Position numbers and translations under genes: made by a program
Notes under the pieces: model-generated
Database searches by the model: none
Seen by the model: the letters and a program-made list of their open reading frames with translations, nothing else
What the model was told of the DNA's origin: nothing
In this document: in pieces, positions 1 to 5,309 of the stretch
Position numbering within the stretch: position 1 is the stretch's first letter
How the letters are laid out: each line of letters begins with the position of its first letter
Assembly: GCA_946611495.1 (NCBI GenBank)
Contig: CAMODR010000112.1
Coordinates: 1-5,309, forward strand
Direction: 5' to 3'
Length of the DNA: 5,309 nt
Source: an uncultured Methanobrevibacter sp.
GTDB taxonomy: Archaea > Methanobacteriota > Methanobacteria > Methanobacteriales > Methanobacteriaceae

Positions 1-7
1 TTTTTTT

Positions 8-46
8 AGTTATTTTTAATTAGTTTTTTTAATAGTTATTTTAATT
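8..46. repeat. Short imperfect direct repeat beyond cfbE
   Basis: AGTTATTTTTAATT (8-21) and AGTTATTTTAATT (34-46) differ by one T. They lie just past the cfbE stop. On the minus strand this flank is A-rich with no T-tract, so I see no cfbE terminator inside the window. Confidence 0.4.
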
Positions 47-48
47 GA

Positions 49-1695
49 TTAACGTTTAGATACTTGTGAATAATTTGATCTATAAATGAATAATGCATTC
101 TTATTATTTTCTATAGCAAAATCTAATGCATTATTATAATCTTCAATAAAACTTATTTCATATTCTTTTTTCTTGTTTATCTCATTTAATTTATCTTTTA
201 TGCTTTTTCCAAGTTCATCAGTTAAAACTAAATTTGAATTTGGATTATTTGTTAAATATTTATCTAAATAGGAAGATAATTTGTCTTCATCTATCTCTTC
301 GCAAGTCACTCCATATTTTCCTCCGATGATGATAATATAATTTTCTATGTCATTTATCATGTTAATTGAACTTTCAATGGCCTTTGTATTTATGCCTGGA
401 TTGATTTCTTCAATTATTCTGGAGTTATTAATGGTTTTAACTTGTGTTCTACCTTCAATTCCATTGAACTTAGCTATTCCTTTAATGATTGTCTCTTCAT
501 CAATTTCCAATGCTAAAGCGGTTGAAACTGCAGTTAAAACATTTAAAACATGATGTGGACCTGGTGCAAAACAATTTAACTCAAAGTTTCCACTAATTCT
601 ATTTTCGTTTATTGTTTTCAAGTCTTTATATTCTATTTCAATTTTTGTGCGGTCTATGTCATATTCGATTGTTTTGCAATATAAGTTACTCTCATTATTG
701 CTTAATGAAAAGCTATTGGTCTTATTGGCATATTTCTCTTTTTCTTCACTATAATGCTCATTTAATGTTTCATAGTTAATAATTACAAGTGGACAGTCAA
801 AGACTTGTTTTTTAGCTTCTCTTGCATTGGATTTGCCTTTAGCTATCGGATAATTTTCAACAAGGTTTGTAAGTATTCCTATATCTCCAAGGCCACAGAT
901 CCCTAAGGAATTTTCAAAAATGGCATAGTCATAGTTTAGGTTTTGATAAGGATTATTATATGATTCCTCATCAATTATGTATTTTTGATTCTTATCTTTT
1001 GTAGAGCTGCATTTTGGAAAATCGCTGCATTTAGGATTAGCTATTTTCTTAGCTAATTGAATTGTGTTTATAATGTTTGCAGGAGTTATGCTTATGTTTT
1101 TTTGTAACATTAGACACTTTTCATTGTCCTTTTTAAATAATCTGGCACCTAAGCTGGATAATAGGAGTATGTCTTTTTGTTTTTCTAATAAAATATCTTT
1201 TAATAGAAATGCACTACTTGTTTTTCCCTTAACTCCAGTTATTTCAATTGTTTTTATATTTTGCATTTCGGCTGCTTCTTTCCACTCATCTAAAACAAGT
1301 TTAGTCGCCTTGTGGTGGTTAATGATTTCATAATAATTTGATAATCTTTCCCCTTCTAGATTTAGGTCCTTATCATTGCTAATTTCGTCTAATAATTCAT
1401 AAACATTTAAAGGGGAGTGTATTGGATTGATTATTAAGTCTTTAAAATCATTGCCTTCTTTATTATTCTTAAATTTAGAATTTAAAATATTTATGGAATT
1501 GTCCTTCAATTCCTTTTTAAATTCATCTAATGATTTAATGACTTTTATATCGTAAGTCTTTAAAAGGCTTTCGTCTTCTTCTTTTAATGTATTGTATAAG
1601 TCATATCCATATACATTATCAAATTTTCTTGATTTAGCAAGTTCTGAAGATATTTTAACTCCACCATGTGTTAAATCAACTAAAAATACGTTCAT
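49..1695 (-). CDS. cfbE: Coenzyme F430 synthase (Mur-ligase family)
   Basis: Probable CfbE, the ATP-dependent Mur-ligase homologue that closes the carbocyclic ring of 15,17(3)-seco-F430-17(3)-acid to give coenzyme F430, the nickel cofactor of methyl-coenzyme M reductase; a cytosolic enzyme. The 548-residue protein opens with VDLTHGG (residues 6-12), the N-terminal signature I associate with this family. The Mur ATP-binding loop TGVKGKTS is at 153-160, the FENSLG segment with the likely catalytic Glu at about 261, the HHVLN motif at 381-385 (Mur HNxxN equivalent), and GIEGR at 412-416 near the start of the C-terminal Mur domain. ATG is preceded by AGAGTGA four bases upstream, which supports this start. 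It is longer than I expect for the family, partly through a hydrophilic segment at about 221-253 containing a repeated PKCS. No other cfb gene is in the window. A pseudomurein Mur ligase is the main alternative, but the VDLTHGG start argues against it. The function rests on recalled family motifs, not a search. Confidence 0.8.
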   Translation of the reverse strand: MNVFLVDLTHGGVKISSELAKSRKFDNVYGYDLYNTLKEEDESLLKTYDIKVIKSLDEFKKELKDNSINILNSKFKNNKEGNDFKDLIINPIHSPLNVYELLDEISNDKDLNLEGERLSNYYEIINHHKATKLVLDEWKEAAEMQNIKTIEITGVKGKTSSAFLLKDILLEKQKDILLLSSLGARLFKKDNEKCLMLQKNISITPANIINTIQLAKKIANPKCSDFPKCSSTKDKNQKYIIDEESYNNPYQNLNYDYAIFENSLGICGLGDIGILTNLVENYPIAKGKSNAREAKKQVFDCPLVIINYETLNEHYSEEKEKYANKTNSFSLSNNESNLYCKTIEYDIDRTKIEIEYKDLKTINENRISGNFELNCFAPGPHHVLNVLTAVSTALALEIDEETIIKGIAKFNGIEGRTQVKTINNSRIIEEINPGINTKAIESSINMINDIENYIIIIGGKYGVTCEEIDEDKLSSYLDKYLTNNPNSNLVLTDELGKSIKDKLNEINKKKEYEISFIEDYNNALDFAIENNKNALFIYRSNYSQVSKR

Positions 1696-1699
1696 TTTT

Positions 1700-1706
1700 T
1701 CACTCT
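1700..1706 (-). promoter_or_regulatory. Ribosome binding site of cfbE
   Basis: On the minus strand AGAGTGA lies four bases before the ATG at 1695. It matches most of the archaeal Shine-Dalgarno core (AGGTGA) and supports the chosen start. Confidence 0.55.
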
Positions 1707-1802
1707 AAAAATTATATAAAAAAAGATAGTTTGATTATTTAAATATATTATTTTTTTATTTAAACTAATAATTTATTTTAGCATATAGTTTGTTTATTAT
1801 TT

Positions 1803-1813
1803 CTTATATAAAA
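1803..1813 (-). promoter_or_regulatory. Candidate TATA element for cfbE
   Basis: The minus strand reads TTTTTATATAAG here, close to the archaeal TATA consensus TTTATATA. Transcription would start near 1781 and give a leader of about 85 bases. A weaker but better-spaced alternative is the ATAATATATTTAAATA stretch at about 1737-1752, which would give a leader of about 25 bases. The sequence alone cannot choose between them. The first candidate directly abuts the T-tract that probably ends nadK transcription, so part of its T-richness may belong to the terminator. Confidence 0.35.
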
Positions 1814-1847
1814 AGAAAAAATTAGTTTATTTTAAAAATAAACTAAT
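1806..1847 (-). terminator. Hairpin plus T-tract terminator after nadK
   Basis: A perfect 13-bp inverted repeat occupies 1821-1833 and 1835-1847 around a single central base, so the real hairpin loop would open to 3-5 bases. In the minus-strand direction it is followed at once by TTTTTCTTTTT (1810-1820). It sits about 50 bases beyond the nadK stop codon. Archaeal termination depends mostly on the oligo-T tract. The stem is almost pure A/T, so the T-tract is probably the active part. The element suggests that nadK and cfbE are separate transcription units. Confidence 0.6.
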
Positions 1848-1860
1848 AAACTAATTTAAT

Positions 1861-1904
1861 ACAATTTTAATACAATTTTAATACAATTTTAATACAATTA
1901 TAAT
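1861..1904. repeat. 11-bp tandem repeat, four units
   Basis: The unit ACAATTTTAAT occurs at 1861-1871, 1872-1882 and 1883-1893 without change, and at 1894-1904 with one substitution. The preceding 1850-1860 (ACTAATTTAAT) resembles a fifth, decayed unit. The array covers the nadK stop codon at 1898-1900 and runs into the 3' untranslated region up to the terminator hairpin. The 11-base period is close to one turn of DNA. Replication slippage in AT-rich DNA is the simplest explanation. Confidence 0.9.
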
Positions 1905-3763
1905 ACTCTATTAATTGAATTAAGTCCGCCTTCATTTAATTTGTCCTTAACTTTCTTATAGAAGTATTTCTTATTTATTCTCATGAAGTAAACGTCTTTT
2001 TCAGACTTCTTGATTACAAGTTCCTCTAAGTAGTTTACTTCTTTTTGGATTTGTCCATCCATTACGAAAATTGCTTTTTTACCACGTTTTAAGAGTTTTA
2101 TTCTGATTTCACTTGTATCAGAAACTACAAATGGCCTTACTCCTAATTTGTATGGACAAATTGGAATGATAATGAATGCTCCTACTTTAGGATCTACAAT
2201 AGGGCCTCCTGCAGACATGGAATATGCAGTGGAACCACTTGGTGTGGATATGATTAATCCATCTGCCCTTAGCTCTTCTACAACTTCTCCATCTACTGAA
2301 ACTTCATAGTGCAGCATTTTAGCTGGTCTTGCAGTCATTATTACAACTTCATTCAATGCACGGAAGGTTTCATTTTCATGGGAAATGATGATCTGGGTTC
2401 TTTTCTCTTTAGACCATTCTCCATCTAAGATTGCATCTAGAGCTTCAAAGGTATTTTCCACCTCAATTTCAGTAAGGAATCCTACAGTTCCCATATTGAT
2501 TCCAAAGATAGGAATTTCCTTAGTCAATTGGTTTTGGGTTCTAAGTAATGTTCCGTCTCCCCCAAGAATGATTGCAATGTCTGTTCTAAGGTCTTTAAGG
2601 TCTTTAGCATAATCCATAAACTCATAGTTGAAGTTTAGGCTTTCAATATGCTTTGCGATTTCAGGAGTTTCATTCATTGTTTTTGCAATGATCTTGTGAA
2701 GTTCAGGATTTTCCTTTATCTCAACAAGCTTTTCAGCAAGTGCAGTCTCTATAACAGTTTCTATGCCCTTTTCTATTAATGTTTCAAAGATTTTAAGTGA
2801 GAATAAGACAGATTTATATTCGTCGACCCTACTTACGATTGCAACGCTGGAAACCTTATCCAATTCATCATTGTTTATGATTTTAATGATTTGCTTATGT
2901 AAATCCTCATTTCCAGCACTTACAACAACGGCCTTTTCATAAATGCTTAATCTGTTGTCTAATTTTTCACCATATTTATTGGTGACAATAGCTCCAGCCT
3001 CTTCCACAATAAGTTTAGATGCTGCAATATCGATGATTCTGCTTCCCCTTAAATCAAGGAATGCGTCATATTTTCCATTTGCAATATATGCAAGCTCTAA
3101 TACTACAGAACCTAATACTCTCATTCTTCTTGCAGTATCCACTAATTTGGAAACTGAGAGAGTTTTGCTTTTTGTAAATCCGCCTAGTGTTATCTTGGTA
3201 ATGTCAGTCTCTTGGCTTGGAGTCAATGGATGTCCGTTTTCCTTTGCCCCATTGCCTTTGACTGCCTCATAGAAGTTACCGTTAGAGTAGTTTTTTACAA
3301 ATCCAAGCTCAACGTCTTCAAGTGTAGCTTCTCTACCTATAGGGACTCTTGCCACTGCAATGGACATTCCATATGCCGGAATATTCTTGACAGCATTGCT
3401 TGTACCGTCTAAAGGATCGATTAGGAAGATATAGCGAGGTCTTTCCTCATCATCTTTCTTATTTTTTGGAGCGTTATTTAATAATTCTTCACTAAGGCTA
3501 ACAGATTCCTGCTTTCCTTTTCCAAGTCTCAATTCACCAATCTCTTCACTGATTAGGTATGATTCAAAATCAGCATCCTTTAAAAGTTTAATTACTTCGT
3601 CTTCTGCTATAATGTCAATATGTGAAGTAGGGGTTCCATCAGCGCCTATTTTAACAAATTCGCCAGCTTTCGGGTTTCCCACTTGTCCATCAAGAAGCCT
3701 TTCAACATTTTCGAAAACTGTTGTTGCAATTTCTTTACAAATATTTATATCATCTTGATTCAT
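1898..3763 (-). CDS. nadK: Bifunctional NADP phosphatase / NAD kinase
   Basis: A 621-residue fusion of an inositol-monophosphatase-type phosphatase (about 1-295) and an ATP-NAD kinase (about 303-610). It matches the known archaeal arrangement in Methanocaldococcus jannaschii MJ0917, which has both NADP phosphatase and NAD kinase activity. The phosphatase half shows SEEIGE (72-77), the metal-binding DPLDGTSN (116-123) and the second metal-ligand region RIIDIAAS (242-249, Asp245). The kinase half shows GGDGT (401-405), GINMGTVGFLTE (421-432), NEVVI (471-475), the substrate-site stretch at 500-520 with key residues ADG and TPSGSTAYS, and MDG (568-570). All key motifs look intact, so both activities are expected. 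Between SEE and DPLDGT there is an unusually long acidic and lysine-rich stretch (about 78-109). The protein is cytosolic. ATG is supported by GGGGGT five bases upstream. The stop codon lies inside an 11-bp tandem repeat. Confidence 0.93.
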   Translation of the reverse strand: MNQDDINICKEIATTVFENVERLLDGQVGNPKAGEFVKIGADGTPTSHIDIIAEDEVIKLLKDADFESYLISEEIGELRLGKGKQESVSLSEELLNNAPKNKKDDEERPRYIFLIDPLDGTSNAVKNIPAYGMSIAVARVPIGREATLEDVELGFVKNYSNGNFYEAVKGNGAKENGHPLTPSQETDITKITLGGFTKSKTLSVSKLVDTARRMRVLGSVVLELAYIANGKYDAFLDLRGSRIIDIAASKLIVEEAGAIVTNKYGEKLDNRLSIYEKAVVVSAGNEDLHKQIIKIINNDELDKVSSVAIVSRVDEYKSVLFSLKIFETLIEKGIETVIETALAEKLVEIKENPELHKIIAKTMNETPEIAKHIESLNFNYEFMDYAKDLKDLRTDIAIILGGDGTLLRTQNQLTKEIPIFGINMGTVGFLTEIEVENTFEALDAILDGEWSKEKRTQIIISHENETFRALNEVVIMTARPAKMLHYEVSVDGEVVEELRADGLIISTPSGSTAYSMSAGGPIVDPKVGAFIIIPICPYKLGVRPFVVSDTSEIRIKLLKRGKKAIFVMDGQIQKEVNYLEELVIKKSEKDVYFMRINKKYFYKKVKDKLNEGGLNSINRVL

Positions 3764-3768
3764 ATTTG

Positions 3769-3774
3769 ACCCCC
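3769..3774 (-). promoter_or_regulatory. Ribosome binding site of nadK
   Basis: GGGGGT on the minus strand ends five bases before the ATG at 3763. It is a one-base variant of GGAGGT and conspicuous in such AT-rich surroundings. It fixes the start codon. Confidence 0.7.
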
Positions 3775-3799
3775 ATTATTTTTTTATTTTTTATTTTTA

Positions 3800-3855
3800 T
3801 TTTTTCTATTTTGATGAGAATTATTTTATAATATTTTTTTTCTATTTTGATGAGA
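3800..3855 (-). repeat. Paired 20-bp direct repeat upstream of nadK
   Basis: Two identical 20-bp copies lie at 3800-3819 and 3836-3855, 36 bases apart. Their core is CTATTTTGATGAGA on the plus strand, or TCTCATCAAAATAG in the nadK direction. The sequence between the copies contains the TATA-like element of nadK. With a start site near 3800, one copy would lie between TATA and start site and the other just upstream of TATA. This is the arrangement expected of regulator binding sites, though a decayed 36-bp tandem duplication would look the same. Confidence 0.75.
3821..3833 (-). promoter_or_regulatory. Candidate TATA element for nadK
   Basis: The minus strand reads TATTATAAAATAA. A start about 26 bases downstream would fall near 3800 and give a leader of about 37 bases before the ATG. 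The surrounding DNA is A-rich on this strand with no T-tract, so read-through from pdaD is also possible and this may be an internal promoter. Confidence 0.4.
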
Positions 3856-3883
3856 TTTTTTTTTAATGGATTATTCTAAAGAT

Positions 3884-4342
3884 TTATTCTAAAATATCAT
3901 CTTTAATGTAAATGACTGCTGCAATTGCAGATCCAATATTCTCTACTGTATGATGAGACTCTTCAACGATAAGTTCCTTGATTTCAACATTTCTTTTGTT
4001 CATCATATACTTAACCATTTCTATTGCCTCATCCTTAATGTCTTCTGGATCTTTGTTGATTCCATGTGTTTCAACAACACAGCCTAATTCTTCTCCAATA
4101 GCTATTCCAACACAAGCTGTTAATTTGTCTCCTTTATTGGAAGAAGTTATGCTTGATAAAACACAGTTTACCATGGATCCTGCTTTTAATTTAGGTAATT
4201 TTTCTATTTTGGTATTTGCTTCAAGCATGCTTGAAACTTTAATTAAATTAACATCACCTATTTCTGCTTCATATAAAGCGTTATCAAAAGCATTTAATTC
4301 TGTTGGGCCTTCTGAGTTTCCTGAAACAATAGCTATTCTCAT
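3884..4342 (-). CDS. pdaD: Pyruvoyl-dependent arginine decarboxylase
   Basis: PdaD converts arginine to agmatine and CO2, the entry step to archaeal polyamines. The 152-residue proenzyme is close to the family length (M. jannaschii enzyme 165). VNLIKVSS at 31-38 contains the self-cleavage site: by family knowledge the chain breaks between Ser37 and Ser38, and Ser38 becomes the pyruvoyl cofactor of the alpha chain. Asn32 lies five residues before the first serine, as does Asn47 in the M. jannaschii enzyme. Glu91 in CVVETHG is the likely counterpart of catalytic Glu109. EGPTELNAFDNAL near the N-terminus (11-23) and GSAIAAVIYIK near the C-terminus are typical of the family. The start ATG follows GTGA at four bases. 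It is transcribed away from aIF5A across a 455-base gap and lies 120 bases before nadK on the same strand, with no T-tract between them. The assignment is firm from the cleavage-site motif. Confidence 0.93.
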   Translation of the reverse strand: MRIAIVSGNSEGPTELNAFDNALYEAEIGDVNLIKVSSMLEANTKIEKLPKLKAGSMVNCVLSSITSSNKGDKLTACVGIAIGEELGCVVETHGINKDPEDIKDEAIEMVKYMMNKRNVEIKELIVEESHHTVENIGSAIAAVIYIKDDILE

Positions 4343-4346
4343 TCTA

Positions 4347-4350
4347 TCAC
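4347..4350 (-). promoter_or_regulatory. Ribosome binding site of pdaD
   Basis: GTGA lies four bases before the ATG at 4342. It overlaps an out-of-frame ATG at 4352 that is followed at once by TGA. GTGA matches the archaeal Shine-Dalgarno core and supports the chosen start. Confidence 0.5.
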
Positions 4351-4378
4351 ATTTTTATTAGATTTTTCTGTACTTTTT

Positions 4379-4390
4379 ATTTTTATAATT
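4379..4390 (-). promoter_or_regulatory. Candidate TATA element for pdaD
   Basis: AATTATAAAAAT on the minus strand. A start about 26 bases downstream would give a leader of roughly 15-20 bases that includes the GTGA ribosome binding site. A second AT-palindrome (ATTATATAAT, near 4457-4466) further upstream could serve as an alternative with a leader of about 90 bases. Confidence 0.45.
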
Positions 4391-4566
4391 TTAATAAATA
4401 ATCATTCATTCGAAATAATTTTCAAAATCATTTTCTGATAGTCATATTAAAATTTATTATATAATAGTTTATTTTTTTTAATATATTAATCTATAAATAT
4501 TTTTATAATTCCATACTATTTTTCTCTTTTATTTTATTATTCTCTTATTTTCTTTTGATTTAGAAT

Positions 4567-4587
4567 TTTCTTAAAAGTTTCTTAAAA
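4567..4587 (+). repeat. Phased 10-bp direct repeat upstream of aIF5A TATA
   Basis: TTTCTTAAAA occurs at 4567-4576 and again at 4578-4587, an 11-base period, ending about ten bases before the TATA element of the aIF5A gene. Its position just upstream of the BRE/TATA region and its one-turn spacing are compatible with a transcription-factor site. Function is unproven. Confidence 0.6.
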
Positions 4588-4596
4588 TAAGATAAG

Positions 4597-4608
4597 TTTA
4601 TATATAAA
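4597..4608 (+). promoter_or_regulatory. TATA element of the aIF5A promoter
   Basis: GTTTATATATAA is an excellent match to the methanogen TATA consensus and the best in the intergenic region. A start about 25 bases downstream (near 4628) would give a leader of about 170 bases, long for archaea. I see no comparably good TATA nearer the gene. The element is nearly palindromic, so it could in principle also fire to the left. Confidence 0.6.
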
Positions 4609-4614
4609 ATTAAA

Positions 4615-4643
4615 TTAATATAATATTAATCTATATTAGATTA
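4615..4643. repeat. Two adjacent inverted repeats at the aIF5A start region
   Basis: TTAATAT-A-ATATTAA (4615-4629) overlaps TAATCTA-TAT-TAGATTA (4627-4643) by three bases. Both palindromes are perfect. They lie where transcription from the TATA element is predicted to begin. They could be operators or a weak hairpin at the 5' end of the transcript. In AT-rich DNA, short palindromes also arise by chance. Confidence 0.5.
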
Positions 4644-4783
4644 TATTAACTCATATTTGATGAATTTTTAAAAAATAATTAAATTTAATTAATTTTTAAT
4701 TTAAATTTTATTTTAAGTTAGTAAATTGATTATTTATTTAATTCATTATCTAATTAGTGATTAATTAATTATTAATTTTATTT

Positions 4784-4790
4784 GTGAGGT
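4784..4790 (+). promoter_or_regulatory. Ribosome binding site of the aIF5A gene
   Basis: GTGAGGT ends seven bases before the ATG at 4798. It is the only GC-containing cluster in about 40 bases of AT-rich leader and supports this start. Confidence 0.75.
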
Positions 4791-4797
4791 TATTTTA

Positions 4798-5205
4798 ATG
4801 TCAACAAAAGTTGTAGAACTTAAAACCGTAAAAGTCGGAAAATATATTGTTTTAGATGGTGAAGCTTCTAAAGTAACTAGCTTAACTACTTCATCTCCTG
4901 GTAAACATGGAGCTGCAAAAGCAAGATTAGAAGCTGTTGGTATTTTTGATGGTCAAAAAAGAAGTTTAGTAAAACCTGTAGATACTAAAGTTGAAGTACC
5001 TATTCTCGATAAAAGAATTGGTCAAATTTTAGCTGTTATGGGTGACCAAGTTCAAATTATGGACTTAGAAAGCTATGAAACCTTTGAATTACCTATACCT
5101 GCTGAATTCGATGAAGAAATCAGAGGTGCTGTAGGTACTGATTTAGGTGTAGAATACATCATAGCTTTAGGTAATATGAAGATCATGAGAACTAAAAAAG
5201 TATAG
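4798..5205 (+). CDS. eif5A: Translation initiation factor aIF5A (hypusine protein)
   Basis: Archaeal IF5A, homologue of eukaryotic eIF5A and bacterial EF-P, a cytosolic ribosome-binding factor that assists peptide-bond formation at difficult sequences such as proline runs. The 135-residue length is normal. The N-terminal SH3-like domain (about 1-70) carries the modification loop [11 protein letters not shown] at 32-42, where Lys36 is the expected site of (deoxy)hypusine. The C-terminal OB-fold domain (about 72-133) includes [18 protein letters not shown]. By family knowledge, deoxyhypusine synthase attaches a polyamine-derived aminobutyl group to this lysine. The divergently transcribed pdaD supplies agmatine, the polyamine precursor. 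Spelling is regular and codon choice is more even than in cfbE, as expected for a well-expressed gene. A long AT-rich leader precedes it and a hairpin/T-run follows. In related archaea an agmatinase gene often lies downstream, but the window ends first. Confidence 0.97.
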   Translation: MSTKVVELKTVKVGKYIVLDGEASKVTSLTTSSPGKHGAAKARLEAVGIFDGQKRSLVKPVDTKVEVPILDKRIGQILAVMGDQVQIMDLESYETFELPIPAEFDEEIRGAVGTDLGVEYIIALGNMKIMRTKKV

Positions 5206-5230
5206 ACTTTTAGTTCTTTTACCTTTTTCA

Positions 5231-5265
5231 GGGATTTTAGTAAAAATCCTATTTCAATCTTTTTT
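5231..5265 (+). terminator. Hairpin plus T-run terminator after aIF5A
   Basis: GGATTTT (5232-5238) pairs with AAAATCC (5243-5249) around the loop AGTA, with a possible G-U closing pair at 5231/5250. A T-run, CTTTTTTC, follows at 5258-5265. It begins 26 bases after the stop codon. The T-rich stretches TTTTAGTTCTTTTACC before the hairpin and ACTTTTTTT at the window edge may act as additional termination signals, as is common in archaea. Confidence 0.65.
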
Positions 5266-5295
5266 CAAATCAAATCAATTCAAATCAATCAAATC
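5266..5295 (+). repeat. Imperfect CAAAT pentamer repeat
   Basis: The order is CAAAT, CAAAT, CAATT, CAAAT, CAAT, CAAAT, then CATAAA. The run lies between two T-runs (5259-5264 and 5303-5309) in the 3' flank of aIF5A. It resembles slippage in non-coding DNA. No function is evident. Confidence 0.7.
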
Positions 5296-5309
5296 ATAAA
5301 ACTTTTTTT

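Larger units (their letters stand above)
4343..4797. other. Divergent pdaD / aIF5A intergenic region
   Basis: This 455-base stretch holds no open reading frame that I can support. Its left part carries the putative pdaD promoter. A pyrimidine-rich (plus strand) stretch fills about 4515-4570. A 10-bp direct repeat, a strong TATA element and two small inverted repeats follow at 4567-4643. The remainder, about 4644-4783, is almost pure A/T and would be the aIF5A leader. A 13-bp direct repeat (ATATTAATCTATA at 4483-4495 and 4623-4635) also links the two halves, although its base composition makes chance plausible. Confidence 0.7.

Noticed and set aside
347..1333. Plus-strand open frames of 68 and 89 codons opposite cfbE.
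   Set aside because: They are antisense to the Mur-ligase motifs, with no ribosome binding site or family resemblance that I can see.
1861..1904. The 11-bp tandem repeats as regulator iterons or a plasmid origin.
   Set aside because: They lie at the 3' end of a housekeeping gene, are nearly pure A/T, and have no replication gene nearby. Slippage is sufficient.
2385..3412. Plus-strand open frames of 66-109 codons opposite nadK.
   Set aside because: They lie antisense to a well-supported enzyme with intact motifs, and their translations show no recognisable domain.
3811..3855. TTGATGA in both 20-bp repeats resembles box C of an archaeal C/D guide RNA on the plus strand.
   Set aside because: No CTGA box D follows at a suitable distance, box C normally starts with a purine (RTGATGA), and the stretch between is almost pure A/T without guide-like sequence.
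4343..4352. Minimal ATG-TGA start-stop just upstream of pdaD, as a possible regulatory mini-frame.
   Set aside because: It coincides with the GTGA ribosome binding site. A chance ATG before GTGA is the simpler reading.
3978..4361. A 127-codon plus-strand open frame opposite pdaD.
   Set aside because: It is the complement of a clear pyruvoyl decarboxylase. Its hydrophobic look comes from reversed codons of the real gene.
5266..5309. CAAAT-rich repeats at the right edge as the start of a CRISPR array or replication origin.
   Set aside because: The units are only five bases long and imperfect, with no spacers, no origin-binding motif and no cas or cdc6 gene in view.

Overview
The window is very AT-rich and reads as a chromosomal segment of a methanogenic archaeon. 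Three things support this: a Mur-ligase-type coenzyme F430 synthase gene (F430 is the nickel cofactor of methyl-coenzyme M reductase), archaeal-type TATA elements, and four genes that all have archaeal versions (F430 synthase, fused NADP phosphatase/NAD kinase, pyruvoyl arginine decarboxylase, aIF5A). Base composition and protein style fit Methanobacteriales, most likely Methanobrevibacter. The genus is inference, since no rRNA or marker search was possible.

Layout: three genes lie on the minus strand and one on the plus strand. From left to right they are cfbE (49-1695, minus), a 202-base gap with a hairpin/T-tract terminator and an 11-bp tandem repeat, nadK fused to an inositol-monophosphatase-type NADP phosphatase domain (1898-3763, minus), a 120-base gap with a 20-bp direct repeat flanking a TATA-like element, pdaD (3884-4342, minus), a 455-base divergent intergenic region, and the aIF5A gene (4798-5205, plus). 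After aIF5A come a hairpin/T-run terminator and a CAAAT-rich repeat that runs to the window edge. All four reading frames look intact; I see no frameshift, insertion sequence, CRISPR array, tRNA or rRNA.

How the genes relate: pdaD makes agmatine from arginine, the first step of archaeal polyamine synthesis. aIF5A, transcribed divergently from the same intergenic region, carries the lysine that is converted to (deoxy)hypusine with a polyamine-derived aminobutyl group. A functional link between these neighbours is therefore plausible. NadK/NADP phosphatase sets the NAD/NADP balance, and CfbE performs the last step of F430 synthesis. These two look like housekeeping neighbours rather than partners in one pathway.

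I found no new multi-gene system. The points most worth a second look are non-coding: the paired repeat around the nadK promoter, the helically phased repeat and hairpin around the aIF5A promoter with its apparently long leader, and the repeat-plus-terminator between nadK and cfbE. Two hydrophilic insertions in CfbE and in the phosphatase domain are also notable.
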